From: Rhinopomastus cyanomelas
Taxonomy: Eukaryota > Chordata > Aves > Bucerotiformes > Rhinopomastidae
Direction of reading: 5' to 3'
DNA: 64,000 bases
Assembly (NCBI GenBank): GCA_013400115.1
Contig: VXBP01002800.1
Coordinates: 496,001 to 560,000 of the forward strand
Below, piece after piece: positions 38,030 to 47,680 of the stretch. Every line of letters starts with the position of its first letter. Within the stretch, counting starts at the first letter, position 1. The position numbers were made by a program, and so were the translations under genes. The notes beneath the pieces were generated by a model. That model did no database searches and was not told where the DNA came from. It saw nothing but the letters and a program-made list of their open reading frames with translations.

Positions 38030-41000
38030 TTTAAACCTCTCATGCTCCTCCAGCCACAATAGTGTCCTTTGTTTTTATGCAGGAGGATCCTGCATACTGA
38101 CAGAAATATCATCCAAGACACACAAAAAATCCAAAGAAAATTTCAGAGAATCTGTGTCAAGAGTCCAGAAGATGACTAAAGAGGTGAGGATGTTCCTAAA
38201 CAGTAATAGCCACTTTCTGAAGTTTTCTTCTTTTTGGTACAAAAACATAAGGGCTGAGCCTATAAGGGTATTTCAACAGGAAATACCTGAAATGCTGAGT
38301 GGGAAGTGCTGAGTGCTGACGTACACTGGGAGGATGCTTTTGGCAGAAGTCTCTCTCACCTTTTAAGCAGCAGAGCTTATACTCCCCAATGACGACATCA
38401 TCACAGTTGAGCAGCTGGTAGCCTGGATCAGGATGCATTCTCTCCCCCAGAAGAATAACAACATTACAGGCAATTTTCCATCAGGGTGGAAACTCCCCTG
38501 CCAGGTAGCTAAAATATAAGCATCATTTCCTTGCCCCTGACATCCATATCAGATGAAGCTCAGTTCAGCTCTGAATACAGTAGCACTTATCTCTTTGTCC
38601 CCATCTGTGCCTCAGATGGAGCTGCAGGATGGATGAGACACAGAAGTGAAGACACCAAATGAGGTTTAATGCCATTAGACAGGTATACTGCAACGGTAGT
38701 GCTGCAGAGGCTAAGTAACAACAGGAGAAATCCACAACGCTGGATTTCATCTCCAGCACAAGCTTTCAACATCCAGACATAGGATATGCTACTCTTGCTC
38801 CTTATCAAAACCATAGCTGTGAATAAAATGACTTTCAGGCTTTTAATAATTCATAACATGCCAACACACCCCAAAAGAACTCCTCCAAAAGCCCTCTCAC
38901 AACAAAACACAGCAAACATACATGAAGAGCAAGGTTTATCAGGACATCTAAGTCAGCTTTTTGTCCATCAATCTCTCTAAGCACATGTAAGCTATTAAGG
39001 CAGTGATTCCATATACACTTCCCCTCATGTTGAGATGGAGAACTACACCTGTTTTGACAAGATTTCATTGAACAATGGTTTATCTGTCAGAGTTAACTCA
39101 ATGGGAATGGAATTCAGTTTTAATTTTTATTCCAGAAGTCAACAGCTCCTGTGTCACTGGCAGCCCATTTGATACGGGAAAACTGCAAATGATCCAACAT
39201 GCTTGAAGTATCTGACAAAATGCTGCATCCCAAGGAAGGTGGTAAGGAGAGGGAAAAAAATGTGTGTGACAATCCTGGCTACTCATGCCTGCCAGGGAAG
39301 AACAGCTTTATTTTTTAATGGATATTATTGCAAATACCTTATGAAAAATACTTTCTGATTATGCCTCTAACATAAAGGGGTACAGAAATTTCACATGGCA
39401 TTGAACCGATACGCTCTAGTGTTTGATAAATAATAGCTCTTTCTCAAATAGGAAGAATGTAACTTCAGGCTTTTTAAATTATTCATAATGATTTTGCCGA
39501 GGTGCCACATCACTGTGACATCCCAGCATCCAATGCAATGATCCAAATGTGCCTATTAGGCAGAAAGAGCTACATTATTCCCTGCTGCAAAGACAGACAA
39601 CTGCTTACTACAAATTTCCCCTTCAAAACCAACATATATGAAGGTCACTGGTACTGCTAGGAATAGACACTTGAAGCTTGCTTATATTTTGTAGTACTTT
39701 CACCACAGACATCCCCATTTTTGTATAATGGAGGGGTGATAATGCTTCATCATTCTCAATTTTTATTGCAAAATATTCTCCATTTATTCTTTTTCTTTAG
39801 TTAAGGAAGGTTTGAATATGCATCTATGTACATTGAAAATACTGACAACTCACTGCTCCACAAATCAAAAATGTCAAATAAGAAAATGCCAGAACTAGGA
39901 ATCTTTGGACTTTACTCTCAGCCTCGAGCAAAAAACCAGATAAGATTTCTATTAATGTCCCTGCCTTGCTTCACTGTTAGTTTTTTCTACAACCCAAGGA
40001 TGAATGAAATCTGAAATCTTGTCCCAGGTGTTGAGGTGAGCACAACAGCAGATATAGATCCACTGAATTTTTTTAGCTGAGTTTCAGTCCTTACTCATAC
40101 CTATGTAACACCACTGTGCATAAGGTCCTCTAACATCTCTTTCTACAGTAACTAACCCTGACTTGAAGCACAGAGCTACAGCACAAGCTTACACAGACGA
40201 GCCACAGCATACCCGTAAAACAAATAACAAGTCAAGTAGCTTTCCCTTGCAAGTCCTCACGTGTTTCACACTTCCAAACCTCCCTGAAGAATTTAAACGT
40301 GAAATTTGCTCAATTCTTCAAAGCCCCGGAGTAATGCCACTAAAACATGAGTATTCCGTTCTATGCCAGTCTAGGAAAACATCTAATTGATAACTTCCAA
40401 AGGAAGGTAAGATACAGTGCAACTTCTTTTTTACTTTTAAGATCTCAAGACTCTTAGTGAAGTCGGCTGTGACAACCAGCAAACAACTCTTCAAGTAAAA
40501 CAGACAAACTGGGAAGGCATCGAGCAAAGTGCTTATAGTTTCACACCACCATTGCAATGTGGCCATTCAGGTGGGACCACCAATGCCAGCAAGCATACTC
40601 ATGAAATTTAGTGTATTTTTTACAAATAAAAGCCTCATAACCAACACATAACATTATAGTCCACACATGCCTGTGCTACAGAGCAGTGGGGGAATATACT
40701 GGTCACCTTAAGCTAATACATACAACTTTTTGGCAGGGTAAATTATCCCATGCTGAACTCTATGCTGTGTGGTTTAAACTATTACCATAGCCTGAGCTAG
40801 ATTCTTCAAAGAGATTGTGCATCTTTCTGAGTCACATTACATTGTGATAGACATATTTCCTTGCCTCACCTTGTACACATGCAGTTGCCTAGTCACTGAA
40901 ATCTCCACATTTTTTTTCTTTTACTTTATTGTGCCACACCTGATTACATGGCTCTGGAGAAATAAGGCAGAAAAAAAAGATAAGGAGACAATTGAAAGCA

Positions 41001-42042
41001 CATGGTTAAAACAACTGCTTTGTTCTTTCATCTGCTCCTCTCTCTTCTAACTGTGTTATGCAGCACATAGAGCAAGAAAATCAAGGATAGGCAAGAGGGC
41101 ACCTACCATGAAATCACAGACAGCTTCACGTGAATTCTCTTTGTATTGCAAGTGTTTTCTAATGACCCTTGTCAGGAACAGCATATTAGGCTACTCATAC
41201 TTTCCCCATACTGGGTCCTTTGGTTACCTGTGTCTTGTCATCATGTAACAGTCATATAAATCTATGTGGACTTTCTACTATAACTGTAATTTCACCCTGT
41301 GTGCGTCGTGATCCCATTGGCTAGGTACTACACAGAAACAGAGATTTAAAAATGCCTTCTGCTTCAATTAATTTTACTCTCGAGTTTTACCGTTTTATTT
41401 TGTAACTTCAATAAAGGCTGCTGGGAAACAACCTTTGTGCTGTGGACAAAAGTTGTCTTCACGATGCTGTACAAGGAAACTCTACAAATTAAGCACAGGC
41501 AGAAGAGGACAGTAAATCCCTTCAATACACATAAGTCAAAGCTTGTCCTTTGTTCTCCAAAGGCGAGATTCACCATTAAATCCCACTGTGAGAGGGGTGT
41601 GCCATCATTTTAGACACAGGCAGACTTTGCAAGATGCACAAAAGGTTAATAAAAACAAACAAAAAACAAAAAGGCTTTATGTCCAGAGAGCTTGTGTTTC
41701 TAGAAAGTCCACTGGTTCAAATACCACGCTTGCATGATTGCCTCCTGTTCTCTGACATCCAGATGAAAGTCCCCACAAATCCAGGAATTTAATAGTTAGC
41801 ACACTGAAGCATCTTTATTATTGAAGACGAGCTGGCTATATTGTAACAGCTGCTTACTGCTCGAGTGGGATAAAACAAAACAATTAAGGCCAAAGATGTC
41901 TGATATTACAGTTAATGCTATATTTAAATAGCTTACAATTACTACTTTATACTGAGTAAATTTTCTACTAAAATATATGCAGTCATTTAAAGTAAATACT
42001 ATTATTCCCGACTACAATTAAAAATGAGTCTTCAGCATTTCA

Positions 42043-43386
42043 GAGAATAATAAAATCATTAGGGATTGGAAGGGACCTTGAAAGATCATCTAGTCCAATC
42101 CCTCTGACACAGAAGGATCACCTGGACCAAGTGACACAGGAACACATCCAGGCAGGTCTTAAACTTCTCCAGAGAAGGAGACTCCAAATCCTCCCTGGGC
42201 AGCCTGTTCCAGTGCTCTGTCACCCTCACTGTGAAGAAGTTACTTCTGATATTTATATGGAACCTCCTATGTTACATCTTACAATCATTGTCCCTTATCC
42301 TATCACTAGATGACATTGAGAAGAGCATAACTCCACCCTTCAAACATTTATAAACATTAATGATGTTACCCCTCAATCTCCTCTTCTCCAAGCTAAAGAG
42401 TCCCAGGTCCCTCAGCCTCTCATCAAAGGGGAGGTGCTCCACTTCCTTCATCATCCTCGTTGCCCTACACTGGAGTCCCTCCAGCAGCTCCATGTCCTTC
42501 TTGAAATGAGAGGCCCAGAACTGGACACAACACTTATCTTGATCTGCTAACCAATCCTCTTCTGATCCACCTCAGGATGCTGTTGGCCTTCTTGGCCACA
42601 AGAGAACAGTGCTGGCTCATGGTCATCCTGTTGGCCACCAGGATACCCAAGTCCCTTTCTCCTACACTGTTCTCCAACAGCTCAGTCCCCAACCTATACT
42701 TGCCCAGATGCAAGACTCTACATTTACCCTTGTTATACTTCACTACATTTCTCTCTGCTCAACTCTCCAGCCTGTCCAGGTCTTGCTGAACGGCACAAAA
42801 GTCTGCAGGGGTGTTGTCAACACCACTCAGCTTTGTGTCATCAGCAAACTTGCTGACAGTACTTTCTAATCCCTGATTTGAGTCATTAATGAATAGATTG
42901 AATAGGACTGGTCCCAGTACCGACCCATGGGGGACTCAACTAGATACAGGAATCCAACTAGACTTTGTCCTATTGACCACTACTCTCTGGCTTCTATCCT
43001 GCAGCCAGTTCATGATCCACCTCGCTACCTGATCATCCAGTCCACACTGCATCAGTTTGGCTGTGAGGATGCTGTGGGATGCTGTTTGGTCAAGTATGAC
43101 TTTCCCTTTGTGAAGCCATGCTGACTGTCCCTAATGACTCTCCTGTCCTTGATGTGCCTAGAGACAGCATCAATGATAAATTGTTCCATCATCTTTCCTG
43201 AGATGGAGGTGAGGCTGACCAGTCTATAGTTACTTGGGTCCTCTTTTTTTCCCTTTTTGAAGATTGGAGTGACATTTGCTGTCCTCCAGTCCCTACACAC
43301 TTCTCCTAATCCCCATGACTTGGAAAAGATGTTGGAGAGTGGCTTAGCAATGACTTCTGTCATCTCCCTTAGCACACACAGGTGCT
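42043..43386 (-). mobile_element. CR1 LINE with RT catalytic core, main subfamily, 1.34 kb
   Basis: The longest CR1 in the window, on the minus strand, from the 3' tail near 42043 to the RT N-terminal part near 43386. In element order: MLREMTEVIAKPLSNIF; NVTPIFKKGKKEDPSNYRLV; DSQHGFTKGKSYLTK; a deletion of about 90 bases relative to the 23833 copy that removes RT motif A (junction near 43085, where GATGCTGT is repeated); WLQDRSQRVVV; FINDSNQ; then TVSKFADDTKLSG with the catalytic FADD at 42837-42848. After that come ADFCAVQQDLDRLE-like sequence, GKCRVLHLGKYRLGTELLEN, the C-terminal segment and the 3' UTR. Frameshifts and the motif A loss make it non-functional. It contributes no endonuclease region. 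Confidence 0.95.
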
Positions 43387-43472
43387 AAATAAATAAGAAG
43401 ATGTTCTGTTTGTACACAGAATATCACAGGTTAGAAGGGATCTTGAAAGATCAACTAAGTCCAACCCCCTTT

Positions 43473-43496
43473 GCTGTAGCAGGGTAAGCCTACAGC
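43473..43496 (-). other. Perfect 7-bp hairpin in the SINE body
   Basis: Arms GCTGTAG and CTACAGC are exact reverse complements separated by 10 bases, between the first hairpin and the CR1-like tail. Confidence 0.8.
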
Positions 43497-43504
43497 ACTT
43501 GGTG

Positions 43505-43525
43505 TACCCAGACTGTCTCTGGGTA
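43505..43525 (-). other. Perfect 8-bp hairpin in the SINE body
   Basis: Arms TACCCAGA and TCTGGGTA are exact reverse complements separated by 5 bases, immediately downstream of the tRNA-like head. Confidence 0.8.
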
Positions 43526-43598
43526 TGCTCTACTACGTACTCAAACCCACAAGCCTGGGATTCAGAGTTCCATACTCTACCAACAGAGCCAGCTAGGT

Positions 43599-44346
43599 GG
43601 GAATCATATAGTGATACACTAATAGCTGTCTTTCTTCTGTAAAATGAAGGCACTGATGATGTGTTCCACTTTTTGAAAGTTCATGATGAAGTGGGTACAG
43701 AAGTTATTTTAGATAGACCTATCTACATTCTCTGATAAGGTACTGGGATCTGAGATAATAGATTGCCTTGCGCTTCGTCAGTCTTGATCACATCTATTCT
43801 AACAATTACAGAAATTAAGGGTGCAGATCAATGAAACAAGAAATATTGTTGTATTACATTGTAGAACAATTCACGTTTAGGTCTAGAATACGTTGTGTCT
43901 CTGATACCCACTACATGCCTTTGTAGACTGTTTCAATCATATTGATCCAGTTTCTTTACTTTGGTCAAGGCTGTAGAACTGATGCATTTTTATACGTTGG
44001 TTGCATTCAGGTCTGAATCTGATTTTTTTAACAGCATTATAACTTTCACTGATAAGAGATTATTCACTTATTTTAACATTCAGATGGGCTACCACTGTAA
44101 TTGTTTCACTATCTCAATATCCATCATAATGGGATCTCAGCAGGATTTTCTCCTAGTAATCTCACTTTATAATTAGGGATATCATATTAAGTCTTCTAAT
44201 CAAACTGTCAGTACTGGTTGCATGCAAATCATTTAATGGGTATTGCCAAGCTGGCAACATGTGAAGCCCAGGTCCAATAAGAGCTCAACTGTACTTGCAC
44301 TCAGTGGACCACTGTGAGCAGCTTCATGGTATGTATTTAACATGGT
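43599..44346. other. Non-coding interval
   Basis: Unique AT-rich spacer, nothing recognised. Confidence 0.6.
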
Positions 44347-44636
44347 ACACTTCTCAGTCTCATCTAATGATAGGACAAGGGGCAATGGGTGCAAGCTGCA
44401 ACATAGGAGGTTCCACACCAATATCAGAAAGAACTTCTTCACAGTGAGGGTGACAGAGCACTAGAACAGGCTGTCCAGGGGTGTTTTGTAGTCTCCTTCT
44501 CTGGAGATGTTTAAAACCCACCTGTTCCTGTATGACTTATTTAGGGGATCGTGCTGTGTCAGGGGGATTGGACTAGAGGTTTTTGAGGTCCCCTCCAATC
44601 CCTAATGTTCTGTGAGCTGTGATTCTGTGATTTGTG
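44347..44636 (+). mobile_element. CR1 LINE 3' end, main subfamily
   Basis: A short plus-strand copy starting at 'acttctcagtctcatctaat'. It includes 'aggacaaggggcaatgggtg', 'agaacaggctgtccagggg' and the end of ORF2, where about 13 bases ('ggatgtgttcctg' region) are shortened to 'tgttcctg'. The tail is a complex series of CTGTGA units (44610-44636), longer than in other copies. Confidence 0.93.
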
Positions 44637-44779
44637 AGTGATAAAAAAGGGTTTTATTTAAGTCTTGCAAACATGGTTTTCAGCCTCTCAAGACACTTGG
44701 CATTAAATAATATTTTCACAAATTTATTTTCTTTCAGTTGGGTACTTGCTGCTATTGAGCTTAGATTCTAATTCCTAGT

Positions 44780-45161
44780 TAAGTTTGGGCAGTACACAGA
44801 AGTACAGAGAAGGGCAACCAGAATGATTAAGAGCTTAGAGAGGTAGCTTTATGAAGAGAGGCTGAGGGATCTGGGGCTGTTCAGCCTAGAGAAGAAAATG
44901 CTGAAGAGAGACCTTATCACTCTCTACAAGTACATGAAAGGAAGTTGTAGTGAGAGGTGTGTTTGCCTCTTCCTCTTAGTGAATAGCAACAGGACAAGGG
45001 AATGGGTTCAAGTTTCACAAGAGGAAGTTCAAATTGGATAGTAGAAAAGACTCATTCACTGAAAGATGGCACTTCAGGAGATGGTTTACTGGTTATGGTG
45101 GTGTAAAGCTGAAGGCTGGACTTTATGATCCTTTCCAACCTTGATGTTTCTGTGATTCTGT
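44780..45161 (+). mobile_element. CR1 LINE 3' end, second subfamily
   Basis: A diverged plus-strand copy: 'agtacagagaagggcaacca', 'gagaggctgagggatctgg', 'cttatcactctctacaagta', 'ggacaagggaatgggttcaa', 'cctttccaaccttgatgttt' and tail TGTGATTCTGTAA. It belongs with the copies at 11871 and 51607 rather than with its left neighbour at 44347, so the two are separate insertions. Confidence 0.9.
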
Positions 45162-46146
45162 AACTCCAGATTCATTGGGACAGCCCTCCCCAAACCAAAC
45201 AGCCCACTGTCACATCCCAGTAATATTTTTGAGCTATCTGGATGCTATTTTCTGCATAATGATTCTTTATGGTGACAGACTGTGCATGCACTATTTTCTT
45301 CCCTTCCCATCTTATCAGTTGATTCAATAAGAAATATAAGAATACTGTAAACAGGGCAGTAAAACTGTGTTCTGTATTAATGCTACTTAGGCATGAGATT
45401 TCCCGTAACATTTGCAGGCTCCCTGAAATGAACCAAAAATGCAGAGAATTTCAGGCCAAGCCCAGAGACAGCTAAATAATCCTGATTTAGCAAGTAGTTT
45501 TCCATAGAGGGAGAAGCCTTTCTGATAACAGCACAGAAAGACCCTGCATGCATTTTACAGAGCTGTTGTCTAAATTCTGAAATGCTGCAGATGAGGTAAA
45601 GGTTGATATCTGTCTCTGGTAGGGACAAATAAGATGTCCTCATAAAGCAGGAGAAGAACGAAGATGTTGTCTAAACTATCACAGGCAGCACCATGACAAA
45701 GAAAGGACAATGCAATTTAGTGGGAATCAAATGCCATTTCAGTAACAAAATGTTGGCACCGAGTATGGACCTTTTTCAGCATCACACTGATTTAGGGGAA
45801 ATACATCAAGTCACCTAATTAAAAAGAATACAGATAATACAAAAGAACATTTTTGGGGTTAAAACATTGGACGGCTGTAATTTGAAACAAAAATCTGGAA
45901 ATCAGAAGGTGGCTGGTAAGGCATCTACCGCAGTGAATGAGGTGACAAATACATGTGCTGTCAAGAGGGCCCCTGTACATCAGGTTGTGTTATAGTCTAC
46001 TATTTTGCTCAAACATGTTTCCCAGGATTAAGGAACAAAGTCAGAGAGTTCAACAACAACATTTTTGTTGACTCATCCAAACGCTCTGTGGGCAAAGGAT
46101 TCAGTTTCTACAAGGATCTTCACTAATAAAAGCTTTCTTTGTTTTT
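45162..46146. other. Non-coding interval
   Basis: About 1 kb of unique sequence, nothing recognised. Confidence 0.6.
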
Positions 46147-46397
46147 CACAGAATCACAGAACATCAGGGATTGGAAGGGACATCAAAGATCATCTAGTCC
46201 AATCTCCCTGCCAGAGCACAACCACCTAGACCAAATTGCACAGGAACATACCCACATGGGTTTTAAATTTCTCCAGAGAAGGAGACTCCATAACCCACTC
46301 TGGGTAGCCCATTCCAATGCTCTGTCACCCTCACTGTGAAGAAGTTCTTTCTGAGATTGATGTGGAACCTCCCATGTTCCAGCTTACGCCTATTGCC
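46147..46397 (-). mobile_element. CR1 LINE 3' end, main subfamily (left arm of a head-to-head pair)
   Basis: A minus-strand copy with its tail at the left (cacagaatcacagaacatca), then 'gggattggaagggacatcaa', 'ctccagagaaggagactcc', 'ctctgtcaccctcactgtga', ending abruptly at 'agcttacgcctattgcc'. The next base begins a plus-strand CR1 3' end, with no spacer. Confidence 0.93.
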
Positions 46398-46526
46398 TAG
46401 AGGTGTTTAAAAAACAAATGGTACAGCACTTGAGACCATGATCTAGGGGTTAGGGAGATGTTGGGATGAGGGCTGGACTCAATGATCCTGGTGATCCTTT
46501 CCATCCATAATGATACTATGATTCTA
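46398..46526 (+). mobile_element. CR1 LINE 3' terminus, different subfamily (right arm of a head-to-head pair)
   Basis: A 129-base plus-strand CR1 3' end: 'tagaggtgtttaaaaaacaa', 'tgggatgagggctggactca', 'atgatcctggtgatcctttc', tail 'gatactatgattcta'. Its 5' truncation point abuts the 5' truncation point of the minus-strand copy at 46397. Confidence 0.9.
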
Positions 46527-47492
46527 GAGTAACCATAGAAGCAGTGACACAGTTCTTCAGATAGGGTTAGCACTACCTGCACAGTCCTGCTAGTGTCTGC
46601 TCCCAGATTGCAGAAACATCCTTCACTATGTCTCAATTAATGTTTATCTTCACTATTTTCTAGCTTCTCTTCTCCTGGTCCAAATATCTGCTGAACTGCA
46701 CTATGTAGAATTAGATTGGATATTTTAGCCAGGGCCTCAAAACCTCTTAAGACAACGTGATAATTACACCTTATGCCTTACAAATAGGCCTCCTGCCTAC
46801 ATCCTGAAGGCTATGTTCTTTTTTTTTTCACAAAAGCATAAAGCTGTTTTCATATTCATTGTGCTATTAACCACAGCCCCGTATTCCTTTTCCCTTGTGA
46901 CAGTAGAGTGATTGTGTGTGCAACTATGAGGCAGAATTTGGCACATCAACCTCCAGTTTTTATTGACAGTGCCTGTGGAAAAACAAAGTGAAAAGATTAA
47001 CCTTCAGGCCAGTGGTATGGCAGCAATGTGATTTCCCCTTGAAATGAAACAAGTGAGCTACAGAGTCATCACGCAGTGTTAAAATGGAAATCCCCAAGGT
47101 TTTGATAAATCACTTTTCAAAGAATTACAGTGAAGCAAAAGAATTTATAGGTCTGGAAATTTTTGCCTTGATAGCATAATTGCCATTACTGGTTTGATTC
47201 CTAGAGGGTCTGATTTTACAGAGGTGCTGAGCGGCTGCAGTTTGCATCGATTTCTGGTAGAAGAGTAAATGATCAGGACTTCTGAAAAATCCATACCCAC
47301 TGTGATCTAACCCTTCCCAAACAAATACTGCCCTTTTTCATATTACTCGAAAGTAATTTCTTTCCCTCAATAGGTATTTCTGATAAAATTCCCCAATAAA
47401 TCATGTCCATCAAAGCATCCACTATCTAGCAAATTATTTGCATGTCTAGAGAGTGTCTAGTTTTTTTAATGCTTTGGAGAGTTGTTTCACAG
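46527..47492. other. Non-coding interval
   Basis: Unique AT-rich sequence with a T run near 46820; nothing recognised. Confidence 0.6.
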
Positions 47493-47680
47493 AATCACCT
47501 AGTGGAAGATTTGTTCTTGGATGCCAGCTTCCTCTGTGCATCTATTTTGGTGGAGCTGGCACACAGCAGTAAGCAGTCTGAAGCTGCTACAGCACTCAGA
47601 GTTTATAAAAACCACTTGGTCACAACTCAGCAAGCCGCACACTCACTGATGCAGACAACACCAGAACTATTTACGAAGAG
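47493..47680 (+). other. Candidate 188-nt internal exon of unknown gene
   Basis: An uninterrupted frame, phase 0 at its start and phase 2 at its end. It is flanked by an acceptor-like sequence (pyrimidine-containing stretch ending TTTCACAG) and a strong donor (AAGAG followed by GTGAGC). The 62-codon translation, containing LCASILVELAHSSKQSEA and YKNHLVTTQQAAHSLMQTTP, reads like a soluble alpha-helical protein. The codons are noticeably more GC- and CpG-bearing than the flanks. I do not recognise the family and no partner exon was found. Caveat: the acceptor region also resembles a degraded reverse CR1 tail (cacagaatcac), so the flanking signal may be accidental. Confidence 0.35.

Larger units (their letters stand above)
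31866..42042. other. Ten-kilobase CR1-free interval, no gene recognised
   Basis: The longest stretch without a recognisable CR1. It holds AT-rich unique DNA, a small tandem duplication (GCCTGAATTAGCA twice at 37129-37154), and a 13-base G run next to one ambiguous base (38015-38029). Open frames of up to 134 codons (33435-33839) show no domain and low-complexity composition. Confidence 0.55.
43413..43598 (-). mobile_element. tRNA-Lys-derived SINE with CR1-like 3' tail
   Basis: Read on the minus strand, 43598-43526 is a 73-nt tRNA-like head aligning without gaps to vertebrate tRNA-Lys(CUU). The segment AGAGTATGGAACTCTGAATC differs from the tRNA at only a few positions. An A box (TGGCTCTGTTGG, 43591-43580) and a B box (GGGTTTGAGTAC, 43549-43538) are recognisable, so the head could once have been an RNA polymerase III promoter. 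The anticodon triplet is now CTG and the T and acceptor stems are broken, so it is not a working tRNA. The body (43525-43469) contains two perfect hairpins. The 3' end (43468-43413) matches the CR1 3' UTR ('ttggacttagttgatctttc', then 'attctgtg'), implying mobilisation by CR1 reverse transcriptase. No clear target duplication is seen. It sits about 26 bases from the 5'-truncated edge of the preceding CR1. Confidence 0.85.

Noticed and set aside
41700..41730. B-box-like GGTTCAAATACC sequence suggesting a second tRNA-derived element
   Set aside because: No A box at the right distance and no CR1-like tail nearby.
43526..43598. A functional tRNA gene
   Set aside because: The T stem and acceptor stem do not pair and the sequence continues directly into a SINE body and CR1-like tail; it is tRNA-derived rather than a working tRNA.
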